A DNA stretch of 64,000 bases from Burkholderia mayonis (lineage in GTDB: Bacteria; Pseudomonadota; Gammaproteobacteria; Burkholderiales; Burkholderiaceae). The DNA is taken from the NCBI RefSeq assembly GCF_001523745.2, contig NZ_CP013386.1, positions 2,914,001 through 2,978,000 of the forward strand, written 5' to 3'. The first letter of the stretch is position 1. The number at the start of each line of letters is the position of its first letter. The notes beneath the pieces are model-generated. The model searched no databases and had not been told where the DNA came from. It was given only the letters and a program-made list of their open reading frames with translations. Below are positions 28,093 through 37,470 of the stretch, piece after piece. Position numbers and translations under genes: made by a program.

Positions 28093-29115
28093 CTACATCG
28101 CGGCGACGCGTCGCGGCTCCTCTACCGCATGTTCCGGAGAGACGTGCTCGATCGCGCCGAGCACGTCGTCGACGCTCGGCGTCGAGCCGTCGTCGCCGAT
28201 CGACACCGACTGCGGCGCGCCGTTCACGCCCAGATGCTGGCGCGACGTCGCGCGAAAGATCATCACGGTCGGCTTCTCGAGCGCATGTGACATGTGGACG
28301 AAGCCGGTATCGACGCCGATCACGAGTGTCGCGCGATAGATCTTGCGCGCGAGATCCGTGAGCGTCAGCTTGGGCAGCACGACTGCGCCCGGCGCGCGCG
28401 CCGCGATCCGCTGCGCCTCTTCGCGCTCATGCTCGCCACCCCACGGCAGCAGCACGTGCAGTCCGCGGGCGAGCATCTCGCGAGCAAGCGCCCCCCAATG
28501 ATCGGTCGGCCAGCGCTTGTCGTCGTTCGACGTCGCGTGAAAGAACAATACATACGGCCCGTCCGGTTCCGCGTGCGCCGCGAGCGGCGCCGCATGCGGC
28601 TCCCACGGCTCCGGCGGCACCTCCAGCAGGTAATCGGCGCGGCCCTGCGGCTCGTAGCCGAGCGCTTCGCCGGCGCTCACGCGCATGCCGTGCCAGGCGT
28701 CGCAAAGAGGGCGCGGGCCGAAGCGGCCGTTATACGCGAACATCGCGCCGAACTCGCCGAGATCCTGGTTCCGATAGCCATAGCGCCGCTGCGCCCGCGC
28801 GAGAAACGAAATGATCGCGCTTTTGTAGACTCCGTGAAGATCGATCACCGCATCGTAGCGGTGCGCGCGCAACTCGCCGATCGACGTCGCTATCGCCTTC
28901 AGATCGCCCCAGTTGCGCGCCTTCTTGAAGCGACGCAGCGGCGCGCACACCACGCGGCTCACGCCGGTGCTCCAGCGCACGATGTCCGCGCAGGACTCGT
29001 CGACGGCCCAATCCACCTGCACGCCCGGAAATGCGCGATGGATGTCCGCCACGACGGGCAGTGTCTGCACGACGTCGCCGAGCGATGTCACCTTCACAAT
29101 GAGAATACGTTTCAT
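28093..29115 (-). CDS. waaC: Lipopolysaccharide heptosyltransferase I
   Basis: Adds the first heptose to Kdo2-lipid A in LPS core synthesis at the inner face of the inner membrane. 340 residues of GT-B fold, GT9 family. Markers: KRILIVKVTSLGDVVQTLPV at the N-terminus, VDWAVDE, FFHATSNDDKRWP, and the ADP-heptose pocket around VIGVDTGFVHMSHALEKPTV. The protein starts at its first Met, with no signal sequence. Confidence 0.92.
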   Translation of the reverse strand: MKRILIVKVTSLGDVVQTLPVVADIHRAFPGVQVDWAVDESCADIVRWSTGVSRVVCAPLRRFKKARNWGDLKAIATSIGELRAHRYDAVIDLHGVYKSAIISFLARAQRRYGYRNQDLGEFGAMFAYNGRFGPRPLCDAWHGMRVSAGEALGYEPQGRADYLLEVPPEPWEPHAAPLAAHAEPDGPYVLFFHATSNDDKRWPTDHWGALAREMLARGLHVLLPWGGEHEREEAQRIAARAPGAVVLPKLTLTDLARKIYRATLVIGVDTGFVHMSHALEKPTVMIFRATSRQHLGVNGAPQSVSIGDDGSTPSVDDVLGAIEHVSPEHAVEEPRRVAAM

Positions 29116-29267
29116 TTGTATGTGGATGTCTCCAGCTTGTTAGTTTGGCATTCTAATTACATAGAAACGCGGAAGACAAAATTTACAACCATATTACAAA
29201 TAGCTCGACGGCCGCACGACCGCCCTCATAGCTACTTATAATCGCCGCTTTACCTGCGTCACGTCCC

Positions 29268-30941
29268 ATGCAACGCCCTCGTCTGCTTCCCTCTCTCACG
29301 CGCCGCACCCAGCGGATCTGGCGCCAATACGGCGTGTTCTGGCTCGGTGCGATCGCGGTGGGCCTGATAGCAGTGATGTACGCGCGGCTCATCGACTGGG
29401 GCTACGATGTGTTCCGGACGCTTCAGCACGGCCGCCCATGGCTGCCGTTCCTGCTGACGCCGGCGGTCGCCGCGCTGTCCGTGTGGCTCACGCGCCGCTT
29501 CTTTCGCGGCGCGGAAGGCAGCGGGATTCCGCAGGTGATTGCGACGCTGCACGCGCAGCCGAGTGCATTCGGCTCGCGACTGCTGACGCTGCGCATCCTG
29601 TTCGGCAAGATCCTGATCTCGTTGTTCGGCATCGTCGGCGGCTTCACGATCGGCCGCGAAGGGCCGACCGTGCAGATCGGCGCGTCGCTGATGTTCAACC
29701 TGCGCCGCTTCTATCCACGCTCGAACGCGCTGATCGAGCGGCAGCTCGTGCTCGCGGGCGCGGCGGCGGGCCTGTCCGCGGCGTTCAACACGCCGCTCGC
29801 GGGCGTCGTGTTCGCGATCGAGGAATTGAGTCGCAGCTTCTCGGCGCGCGCGAGCGGCGTGCTCATCACCGCGATCATCATCGCCGGCGTGATTGCGCTC
29901 GGCATGAACGGCAACTACACATACTTCGGCACGATCGAGATCGGCCAGCATTTTCCGAAGATGCTCGCCGCCGCCGTGCTGTTGACGGCGCTCGTCACGG
30001 GCGTCGCGGGCGGCCTGTTCGGCTGGCTGTTGCTGAACACCGGCCGCTGGCTGCCGGCGCGGCTGCTGACGCTCTACCGCGAACGGCCGATCGTGTTTGC
30101 GGCGGCATGCGGTTTCGCGATCGCAGCCGTCGGCGTCGTATCGGGCGGCACGACGTTCGGCAGCGGCTACGCGGAGGCGCGCGGGCTCCTCGACGGCCGC
30201 GAACAGTTGTCGGTCCTGTATCCGTTCCTGAAGATGATCTCGATGGTCGCGTCGTATCTGCCGGGAATTCCGGGCGGGATCTTCGCGCCGTCGCTGTCGA
30301 TCGGCGCGGGCTTCGGCAATCTGCTGCACTTCGTGTTCAGCGGCATGCATCTGCCGATGCTGATCGCGCTCGCGATGGTCGGCTACCTCGCTGCCGTCAC
30401 GCAGTCGCCGATCACGTCGTTCGTGATCGTGATGGAGATGATCAACGGCCACGCGCTCGTGATCTCGTTGATGGCGACCGCGCTGATCGCGAGCCGCGTG
30501 TCGCGCTTCTTCGTGCCGCCGCTGTACGAGACGCTTGCCGAGCGCTATCTGAAGCCGCCACAACCGAAGCTCGCGACGGCGGCCCCTGCCCCCGCCCCCG
30601 CTTCCGCGCATGCCGGCATCACGGCAGTCAAGATGCCCGAAGATGCCGAGTCGGCGCCCGCTGATCCGCTCGACACACTGCGCGACGACGCGAATGCAGC
30701 CGAGACGAACGCGAACGATAGGGAGGCCAATGCGGGCCGCGCGGGCGCGGACACGGCGACTCACTCTGCCGATGCGGCAAACGCGGCCGACGCCGGACGC
30801 ACGACCGCGCAACCGCCAGCGCACGCGGGCGCCGCATCGACGCGCGACGCCGACGGCGAGACGGCGGCCCGCGCCGACGGCGCCGCGCCGCAGCCGAACG
30901 ACACGCAGCCTCACGAGCCGCCACATCGCCCGGCTCAGTAG
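29268..30941 (+). CDS. ClC family chloride channel/transporter with a low-complexity tail
   Basis: 557 residues. The ClC selectivity signatures are present: GAEGSGIPQVIA (helix D), GGFTIGREGPTVQIG with the gating Glu (helix F), and GIPGGIFAPSLSIGAG (helix N). The acidic residue that typifies proton-coupled antiporters may be in FAIEELSRSF, so exchange rather than channel conduction is possible. After the membrane domain (to about residue 435) comes a 120-residue Ala/Asp/Thr/Pro-rich tail with no CBS domains, which is unusual. A TATAAT lies at 29236-29241. Its stop overlaps the end of the convergent small lipoprotein gene. Confidence 0.9.
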   Translation: MQRPRLLPSLTRRTQRIWRQYGVFWLGAIAVGLIAVMYARLIDWGYDVFRTLQHGRPWLPFLLTPAVAALSVWLTRRFFRGAEGSGIPQVIATLHAQPSAFGSRLLTLRILFGKILISLFGIVGGFTIGREGPTVQIGASLMFNLRRFYPRSNALIERQLVLAGAAAGLSAAFNTPLAGVVFAIEELSRSFSARASGVLITAIIIAGVIALGMNGNYTYFGTIEIGQHFPKMLAAAVLLTALVTGVAGGLFGWLLLNTGRWLPARLLTLYRERPIVFAAACGFAIAAVGVVSGGTTFGSGYAEARGLLDGREQLSVLYPFLKMISMVASYLPGIPGGIFAPSLSIGAGFGNLLHFVFSGMHLPMLIALAMVGYLAAVTQSPITSFVIVMEMINGHALVISLMATALIASRVSRFFVPPLYETLAERYLKPPQPKLATAAPAPAPASAHAGITAVKMPEDAESAPADPLDTLRDDANAAETNANDREANAGRAGADTATHSADAANAADAGRTTAQPPAHAGAASTRDADGETAARADGAAPQPNDTQPHEPPHRPAQ

Positions 30942-31045
30942 ATCACGACGGGCGCCGGCCGGTAATACACCGGCCGCGCCGGCACGACGACGCAGCCGGC
31001 CAGCGTCAGCGCGACGAGCACGAGGGCGAACAAGGTTCGTTTCAT
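30935..31045 (-). CDS. Small lipoprotein (36 aa)
   Basis: MKRTLFALVLVALTLAGC is a complete lipoprotein signal with lipobox LAGC, followed by a short Val/Pro/Tyr-rich mature part (VYYRPAPVV). It lies 12 bp after the YXWGXW-repeat gene on the same strand and overlaps the end of the ClC gene by 7 bp. Likely an envelope peptide co-expressed with its neighbour. Confidence 0.65.
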   Translation of the reverse strand: MKRTLFALVLVALTLAGCVVVPARPVYYRPAPVVIY

Positions 31046-31057
31046 CGCTCGTTCTCC

Positions 31058-31432
31058 TCAAGCCCAATGACCGCGAACCCAGACCCAGTTCGGTCCGCGC
31101 TGCGTCCAGTGCCCCGGCTCCCAGTGCATACCGACGCGCTCGACTTCCCAATGCCCGGTGATCCACTCGTAGCGGCCATGATCCCAGCGCCAGTGACCGC
31201 GATCCCATACATAGCCGACGCGCGGTTCGGGCACGACCTCGTAGCGCACGGGCGGCGGCGCGGTCGGTGCAACGACGACAACCTCGCGCACGGCCGGCTC
31301 GACGACGACGCCGGGCGCCGCCTGCGCGACGAGGATTTCGTCCGCGCTCGCGGCAAGCGGCGCGGCGACCGCGACAACGCCCGCCCCCGCGACGACGAAC
31401 GGCAGCACGACACGACGAAAAGAGAAAGACAT
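31058..31432 (-). CDS. YXWGXW repeat-containing envelope protein
   Basis: 124 residues. An N-terminal signal peptide (FVVAGAGVVAVAAPLAASA) is followed by aromatic repeats such as YVWDRGHWRWDHGRYEW, then ITGHWEVER and WEPGHWTQRGPNWVW. This is the YXWGXW repeat family, secreted proteins of unknown function. ATG 31432 lies at the start of MSFSFRRVV; an upstream Met is only four residues earlier. Followed by a small lipoprotein gene. Confidence 0.8.
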   Translation of the reverse strand: MSFSFRRVVLPFVVAGAGVVAVAAPLAASADEILVAQAAPGVVVEPAVREVVVVAPTAPPPVRYEVVPEPRVGYVWDRGHWRWDHGRYEWITGHWEVERVGMHWEPGHWTQRGPNWVWVRGHWA

Positions 31433-31597
31433 CACGACCTCCAAGAACGGTTGAACACGCGACGAGAGCGTATCCGTTCAATGCTCAGGAGGGCGTAACG
31501 GCGGACAGGCGCCGCGTTACCGCGGGCCCGAAAGTGCAACGAAAAGTAAGAGCGCGCGCGGCGGCCACGCGCCGCGCGCGATGCGGAAGAAAACGCG

Positions 31598-31852
31598 TCA
31601 GGCTTGCGGGATCTCGATCTTCACTTCGAGCACTTCCAGATCATCCTGGCGCTCGAGGCTCACGCGGATGTCATCGTTCGAAATCTTCACGTATTTCGAA
31701 ATGACCGCGACGAGCTCCTTTTGCAATGCGGGCAGGTAATCGGCGGGCGGACGGCCGCCCACGCGCTCGTGCGCGATGATGAGCTGCAAGCGCTCTTTCG
31801 CGACAGCCGCGGACTTCTTTTTCTCGCCGAGCAGAAACGACAGAATCGACAT
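31598..31852 (-). CDS. minE: Cell division topological factor MinE
   Basis: 84 residues starting [19 protein letters not shown] (membrane-binding amphipathic start), then [13 protein letters not shown], the MinD-contact helix, and a C-terminal dimerisation beta/alpha part. Stimulates the MinD ATPase and drives pole-to-pole oscillation. 12 bp after minD. Confidence 0.96.
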
Positions 31853-31864
31853 GACGCGCCTCCG

Positions 31865-32680
31865 TTACTTGGTGCCGAAGAGGCGTTGCAGCAGGCCCGG
31901 CTTCTGATAGTCGGTGAACCGCAGCGGCTTGTCCTCGCCGAGGAAGCGCGCAACGATGTCCTTATAGGCTTCCGCGACGTCCGTACCGTCGATATGGACG
32001 GCGGGCAGGCCCTGGTTCGACGCGTGCAGCACGGCTTCGGACTCCGGCACGACGCCGATCAGCTTGATGCGCAGGATCTCGGTGATATCGTCGAGCGACA
32101 GCATCTCGCCTTCGTTCACGCGCTTCGGGTTGTAGCGGGTGATGAGCAGGTGTTCCTTGATCGGCTCCTTGCCTTCCGTCGCGCGCTTCGTCTTCGACGA
32201 CAGGATGCCGAGGATGCGGTCCGAGTCGCGCACCGACGACACTTCCGGGTTCGTCACGATGAGCGCCTCGTCGGCGAAATACATCGCGTGCAGCGCGCCC
32301 GACTCGATGCCGGCGGGCGAATCGCAGACGATGAACTCGAAGTCCATCGCGACCAGGTCGTTGATGACCTTCTCGACGCCCTCGCGCGTGAGCGCATCCT
32401 TGTCGCGCGTCTGCGACGCCGGCAGGATGTGCAGGTTCTCGCACTTCTTGTCCTTGATGAGCGCCTGGTTCAGGTTCGCTTCGCCCTGGATCACGTTGAC
32501 GAGGTCGTACACGACGCGGCGCTCGCAGCCCATGATGAGGTCGAGGTTGCGCAGGCCGACGTCGAAGTCGATCACGGCCGTCTTGTGACCGCGCAGCGCG
32601 AGACCGGAAGCGAAGCTCGCGCTCGTCGTCGTCTTGCCCACGCCGCCCTTGCCCGAAGTCACCACGATGATTTTTGCCAT
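31865..32680 (-). CDS. minD: Septum-site determining ATPase MinD
   Basis: 271 residues with the deviant Walker A motif SGKGGVGKTTTSASFA near the N-terminus, VIDFDVGLRNLDLIMG (Walker A' region), CDSPAGIE, and the C-terminal amphipathic membrane-targeting helix (LLQRLFGTK). Recruits MinC and positions the Z ring at mid-cell. In the order minC-minD-minE on the minus strand. Confidence 0.97.
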   Translation of the reverse strand: MAKIIVVTSGKGGVGKTTTSASFASGLALRGHKTAVIDFDVGLRNLDLIMGCERRVVYDLVNVIQGEANLNQALIKDKKCENLHILPASQTRDKDALTREGVEKVINDLVAMDFEFIVCDSPAGIESGALHAMYFADEALIVTNPEVSSVRDSDRILGILSSKTKRATEGKEPIKEHLLITRYNPKRVNEGEMLSLDDITEILRIKLIGVVPESEAVLHASNQGLPAVHIDGTDVAEAYKDIVARFLGEDKPLRFTDYQKPGLLQRLFGTK

Positions 32681-32738
32681 TTACCTACCCTGTGTTCGTC
32701 AATGAGGACCGACCGACCCGATTGGTGCGCCACGCGTG

Positions 32739-33551
32739 TCAGGTGAGACGCAGCGGTTCGATCATCAGTTTTTCCTGTTCCAACCGGATCTGCACCGATT
32801 TGCCGAGCACGTCGGCCGGCAGCGGGTTCTCGGTGGTCCGATAGATACCCGCGATCGAGATCAGCTCCGGTTCGAGACACGTGCAGAAGATGCGCGCGTC
32901 GTGATTGCCGTGCACGCCCGCGAGAGCGCGGCCGCGCAACGGCGCGTAGATGTGGATGTTGCCTTCCGCGATGACTTCGGCGCCGTAGCTGACCGGGCCG
33001 AGCACCACGAGATCTCCCTTCGCGTAAATCTGTTGTCCTGAACGCAGCGGCTTGTCGATGACGAGCGTCGCCGATTGTGGCGCGACGACGGGCGCGACGG
33101 GCGAAGCCTGCGCGCCCGCATCGACGCCGGACGAACCGGCTTCGGCAAAAAGCGCGGCCTGCCCGGCCGCCGGCGTGTCCTGCTCCTCCGGCTGCGTGGG
33201 TGCGTCGCCCGCTGCCTTCGGTGCCGGCGCGCGCCGATCCCGCGCCTCGAGAAGCGGCAGGCCGGCGCCCGCCGCCCACGTGTGTTGCCCCGGCTGCGCG
33301 ACGACGCCGATCGCGCGCATCCGCACGTCGTTCAGCATCCGACGGAGGTCGTCGAGCGGGACGCGCTCGTCGTCCGCGAGCCGACGCACGTCGATCGCGA
33401 CGACGTCGTCCGCAAAGAACTCGGGAGTCGCTTCGAAACGCTTGACCAACTCGGCGCGCAACGCATCGAGGTCGGCGGTTTTCACGATGAACAGCAACGT
33501 GTCGACCGAACCGCTGCGCAGTTCGAAGAATGGCGATTTTTTAAGCGACAT
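32739..33551 (-). CDS. minC: Septum site-determining protein MinC
   Basis: 270 residues, FtsZ-polymerisation inhibitor. N-terminal domain starts [20 protein letters not shown] long Ala/Pro/Gln-rich linker (about residues 115-165) leads to the beta-helical C-terminal domain with [19 protein letters not shown] and GNHDARIFC. First gene of the min operon. A -10-like TAAAAT lies 34 bp before its start. Confidence 0.95.
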   Translation of the reverse strand: MSLKKSPFFELRSGSVDTLLFIVKTADLDALRAELVKRFEATPEFFADDVVAIDVRRLADDERVPLDDLRRMLNDVRMRAIGVVAQPGQHTWAAGAGLPLLEARDRRAPAPKAAGDAPTQPEEQDTPAAGQAALFAEAGSSGVDAGAQASPVAPVVAPQSATLVIDKPLRSGQQIYAKGDLVVLGPVSYGAEVIAEGNIHIYAPLRGRALAGVHGNHDARIFCTCLEPELISIAGIYRTTENPLPADVLGKSVQIRLEQEKLMIEPLRLT

Positions 33552-33705
33552 GGACGTTCTGCAAAAAATTTTTGCGTATTTTACAGGCGTCCACGCCCGG
33601 GGCCATCATTTTTGGGCGCGCCCGAAGCGCGCGTCGCGGGCCGCCCGCCTGCAACGCTCCATCCGGGCGCGGCAGGGTGGGTCCGGGATCGGCGCGCATC
33701 GCGGC

Positions 33706-34215
33706 TTACGCGTGCTCGCGCGAAACGAACAGCGACTTCATTGCGCCCGGCACGCGGGCAATCGGCGCGCGTTCGCCGGTATCGGCAAAGCCGACATGTT
33801 CGTAGAAACGGATCGCGCTGCGGTTCTGATCGGCGATCCACGCGTAGATCTTGACGGCGCCGCGCGCGGCAAGCCACCCGCGCGCCGTGTCGACGAGCAG
33901 CACGCCGCCGCGCAGATGACGGACCGCGTGCGCGACCCACAGCTCGCTGACGAACGCGCGCCGCGCGGGCGTGCTGTCGAAATACGCGCCGATCATGCCG
34001 GCCGGATGGCCTTCGGTGTACAGCACGAACGTGGTCGATTCGTCGGACGTCGCGCGCTGCTGCGCGATCGCCGCCGCTCTCGCCGCGTCGACGGCCAGCT
34101 CGGCTTCCGGCGTCTCGCCGCTCGCATAGGGCTCGCGCAGCGAGGCGGCGCGGAGTTCGCGATACACGCCGCCCTGATCCGCGGCAATACGACGAACAGT
34201 CAAGGTCGAACTCAT
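33706..34215 (-). CDS. GNAT family N-acetyltransferase
   Basis: 169 residues from MSSTLTVRRIAADQG. GNAT pattern: GHPAGMIGAYFDS (strand 4), VSELWVAHAVRHLRGGVLLVDTARG (acetyl-CoA pyrophosphate loop region), then RFYEHVGFADTGE (strand 7 and C-terminal motif). Substrate unknown. A longer upstream frame exists but conserved sequence starts here. It marks the left edge of the accessory island; beyond it lie secretin fragments. Confidence 0.8.
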   Translation of the reverse strand: MSSTLTVRRIAADQGGVYRELRAASLREPYASGETPEAELAVDAARAAAIAQQRATSDESTTFVLYTEGHPAGMIGAYFDSTPARRAFVSELWVAHAVRHLRGGVLLVDTARGWLAARGAVKIYAWIADQNRSAIRFYEHVGFADTGERAPIARVPGAMKSLFVSREHA

Positions 34216-34364
34216 GCAGGCACAGCCCCCTTCGGACAGCAAGCCGTTAGCTTCAACCGAAAGCGGGGCATGAGTCAAATCGTAATTTTCGAATGACTGT
34301 GAAATGTCGTCGATAAGCGCGATATCATGCGCAGTTTCGCGCTTATGCGGCGACGCAGCAATAT

Positions 34365-34640
34365 GCGACAAACGATTTGTCAGATGTCGCGTCGCCCGGG
34401 CGGGACATCGCTTAACCGGTCGGCCGACACGAGGACGATAAATGCGCGCGCGCACATCCGCGCCGAATGCCCGAACCGTCGGGCCACATCAGTGAGGGCG
34501 ACGCGGCGCTCATCGGCGGGCCGACGCAGAACGAGACAACGCGCATCGGTTTCGGGCCTGGGGCGCCCTGCCTTCAGGGATGCAGGGACATCGAGCGGCG
34601 GCGGCATGGAAATCCTGTGGTTCCGGAAGGCGTAAAGCCG
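34365..34640 (+). pseudogene. Secretin 3' fragment, copy 1
   Basis: The readable part is SEGDAALIGGPTQNETTRIGFG at its core, equivalent to the C-terminal secretin segment seen again at 37.3 kb (VKDGDALLIGGPTQDKAT). The end of the fragment is frameshifted, and the preceding 120 bases align only loosely. It looks like the C-terminus of an inovirus- or pilus-type secretin of the GspD/PilQ superfamily. The intron 3' end follows at once. Confidence 0.6.
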
Positions 34641-34646
34641 TGGCGT

Positions 34647-36013
34647 ATCGGGATAGGGGCGGCCAGTGACCTAGCCGATCGCCGCCCACACCACCCGGCA
34701 TGCGGGTCCGCACCGGGCGGTTCGAGTAGTTGAGGTCAGGTGAGGCGAGGCCTGCCCAGGCGATCAAAGTAGGCAATCGTCAGGACGTGATGCAGCCCGG
34801 TCATGCTGTTGTGCCACGAGCGACGGCTGAGGGCCGCTACCGATCGCGCGCCAGCGGTCATTGCCATGGAAGCCTGCGGCAGCGCGCATTACTGGGCCCG
34901 GCAACTCGCCAGCCTGGGGCATGAGGTGCGGCTGATCTCCGCGCACTTCGTCAGACCTTTCGTCAAGCGCAACAAGACTGACGTGGCTGATGCCCACGCG
35001 ATCTGGGAAGCCGCCCAGCGGCCCGAGATGCGATTCGTGGCAGTCAAAAGCGAAGCGCAGCAAAGCGTGTTGACCCTGCATCGCGTCCGCGAACAGCTCG
35101 TCAAAGTGCGCACCATGCAGGTCAATCAAATCCATGGGTTGCTCTACGAATTCGGCGTTGCCGTGTCGGCCGGTCGACATAGCCTCCGAGAAGCTGAACA
35201 GGCGCTCACGCAACTGGCCGACACGCTGCCGGCGATGGTGATCGATACCCTGCGCGAGCAATTGCATCGCATCGGCATGCTCACGAAGGACATCGCCGAG
35301 ATCGAACGCAGATTGACTGTTTGGCAGCGACAAAACGAAGCGGCCACGCGCCTCACAGCCATCCCCGGCGTCGCCCTGCTTAGCGCCACCGCCGCCGTGG
35401 CCACAATCGGCGATGCCTGCATGTTTCGCTCTGGGCGCGAATTTGCGGCATTCCTGGGTCTGGTGCCGCGACAAAGCGGCACGGGTGGCCGAGTAAAACT
35501 GCTTGGCATCAGCGCGGCGACATCTACATGCGTACTTTGCTGATTCACGGTGCGCGCGCCGTGCTCGCACGCGCTAAGCATTTGAGCGAAGCGCTGCAAC
35601 GACTGCTCGCGCGACGACCGTTCAACGTGGTGGTCGTCGCTCTGGCGAACAAAATCGCGCGCACGATCTGGGCGCTTCTTGCTCACGATCGCACGTACGA
35701 ACCCGGCGACGCGGCGCGAGCTGCGTAATTGTTCAACTCACTATAGGGAATGGGTCGCCAATAGGTTGCGCAGGTTGATGTACGTGTGATGGCAAAACAG
35801 GTCGGACCGTGGGCAAGCAAGCCTGAATGGGCGTAGGTCCTTCGAGGACTTCCCGGAGTTGAGGCCTTCCCCAGCAAATTCCATCAGGGTCAGCGGACCG
35901 ACATCCGCACCGTAGGCCGGATATAAGTCTGCAGCCTGATCCTGTCCGCCGAACATGAATATCACCTGGCAAACCGGGAGGCGTCCATATAAGTGCGCCC
36001 ATGCTGGGCGCAC
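34647..36013 (-). mobile_element. Group II intron remnant, interrupted by an IS110-type element
   Basis: On the minus strand a 5' end GTGCGCCCAGCATGGGCGCA at 36013 follows a terminator hairpin directly. About 265 nt of domain I-like sequence remain, then an IS110 transposase, then a segment AACCGCCCGGTGCGGACC that continues into GGGTGGTGTGGG, typical of domain V/VI regions, ending CCCTATCCCGAT at 34647. Ends GTGCG...AT fit group II introns. The reverse transcriptase is gone. The 5' motif equals that of the remnant at 8682. Confidence 0.6.
34803..35728 (+). pseudogene. IS110-family transposase, N-truncated and frameshifted
   Basis: DEDD-type transposase. Visible: MEACGSAHYWARQLASLGH, FVKRNKTDVADAHAIWEA, RFVAVKSEAQQSVLTLHR and the C-terminal IPGVALLSATAAVATIG. 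The first catalytic Asp region at the N-terminus is missing. Near 35515 the frame breaks: LLGIS continues in another frame as RGDIYMRTLLIHGARAVL, consistent with loss of about four bases. Inactive. Element ends could not be fixed; IS110 elements lack long inverted repeats. Confidence 0.85.
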
Positions 36014-36042
36014 ATGAAAAAGCCCGCAATGTCGCGGGCTTT
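36014..36042 (-). terminator. Rho-independent terminator used as intron target
   Basis: Minus strand AAAGCCCGC-GACATT-GCGGGCTTT followed by TTCAT; it lies about 120 bp behind the avidin-like gene and is immediately followed by the intron 5' end. Confidence 0.75.
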
Positions 36043-36162
36043 CCACTTGCAACGCCGGGAGGCCGCGCGCGCAGTCGACTTGCGGCGAGCCAGTTTCCGC
36101 CGGGAACCATCGGTTGCGACGCTCGGGCCGAGTTCCACCTCGCGTTGCGTCCGGCTCTTGTC

Positions 36163-36525
36163 CTATTGGGCGCTAAAGGGCATCGTTCCCAACGAAGACA
36201 GCACGTACGTACCGTCTGCGTTCAGATATGAGCGAACGCCGTTCAGCAAAATCTGCCCTTGCTGAGTCATGACGCCGCTCCATGTATCCTGGATGCAATA
36301 GGGCCAGTTGGCAGGCCGGATATTCGCGATGAACGCGATGCTGTTGGGCGTGGTCACGTTGCCTACGTAGTTCCAGATTCCGGCGAGCACGCTGAAGGTC
36401 TGCTGCCCCTGCGGCGTGTATTTCGAAACGTAGCTTCCGCCGAATGTCCCGTTCCCTTCGTTTGCGCTGGCGATCGTCAACGTGAAAGCGCCGTCCTGGG
36501 ATTTATAAGTTCCATTGATGTTCAT
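36163..36525 (-). CDS. Small beta-rich protein, possibly avidin-like (120 aa)
   Basis: Begins MNINGTYKSQDGAFTLTI and continues with NGTFGGSYVSKY, PANWPYCIQDTWSGVM and LLNGVRSYLNADG. The alternating strand pattern, GTY/GTF...GSYVS opening and DTWSG motif resemble the eight-stranded avidin/streptavidin barrel, but the biotin-contact residues cannot be checked by eye. No signal peptide. Own terminator. It faces a secretin remnant and sits in an island, so a cargo gene of a phage or plasmid is inferred. Function unproven. Confidence 0.6.
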   Translation of the reverse strand: MNINGTYKSQDGAFTLTIASANEGNGTFGGSYVSKYTPQGQQTFSVLAGIWNYVGNVTTPNSIAFIANIRPANWPYCIQDTWSGVMTQQGQILLNGVRSYLNADGTYVLSSLGTMPFSAQ

Positions 36526-36779
36526 GTGATTCTCCTTTTACCGAGTACACGTACATTTAGAATCTCTGGCAAGGGTAACAAACGCCGGGCAGCCGCATCG
36601 CCGACGCATCACCCTCGCTTTTCATTGGGCTCGCAATTGAATTGGCGGTGCAACTACCAAAAATGATAGGGAGATCGAAAGGCGCCCCTGCATCGTCCGT
36701 TGGTTGCATCGAAATCTCGCAGCGCTCGCGCAGCGCAAAGCTTGGCCGCTGCGTCGACGCGCGACGAGGTGGCTCACGG

Positions 36780-37470
36780 CCCGCGCGAACAGGCCCGAGA
36801 CGAGGAGCGAGGTTACGACGACGGGAAGCCGCGAGTGTACGAGGTTACCGAGCAGGCGGATAACAACTCCGCGCTCCAGTTCGCGCCGAGTCTCTTGGGC
36901 GAACGCGTCGGGGCCTTGGGCCTCGTCGGTGCGAACAGCATTGGCGATGATTCGAACGTGATACGGCTGCATGCAGGTGGATTCGAGGCCGCGATTGCGG
37001 CATTGAATAGCGATTCGCGATTCAAGGTTGTGGCGTCGCCGAATCTGCGCGTGCGACCGGGGCAGGTAGCACGTTTGAACGTCGGGCAATCGGTGCCGGT
37101 CGTGGGGTCCGTGTCGTATCCCAGTGCGACGGCACGCACCGGTACAGAGTGTGCAGTATCGGGATGAAGGCGCGATCTTTCAAGTTCAGCCGACCGTTAA
37201 GGCGAGCGTGATCGACTTGACTGTCACTGAGGAGACAAGCGATTTCGTGCGCACGACGCGACGACCGGCGTCAACAATTCACCGACGAAGAACACGCGCA
37301 AATTCGAATCGCCGTTCAGCGTGAAGGATGGCGACGCGTTGCTCATCGGTGGACCGACTCAGGACAAGGCTACCTGGATTGATTCGGGCCTGTCGTTTCT
37401 GCCCTCTTGGATGAAAGGACACTCGAGTGAGGGCAGGCGCATGGTAATCCTGTCGATGCTCGCCAGTGTA
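36780..37470 (+). pseudogene. Secretin C-terminal half, copy 2, with two frameshifts
   Basis: Three adjoining frames together spell a secretin. First: SLLGERVGALGLVGAN, then SDSRFKVVASPNLRVRPGQ and ARLNVGQSVPVVGS. After a frameshift near 37130: PVQSVQYRDEGAIFQVQPTV. After another near 37250: TGVNNSPTKNTRKFESPFSV and KDGDALLIGGPTQDKATW. This is the outer-membrane gate region of GspD/PilQ-type secretins, in the short form used by filamentous phages and some pilus systems. Not functional. Confidence 0.75.
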
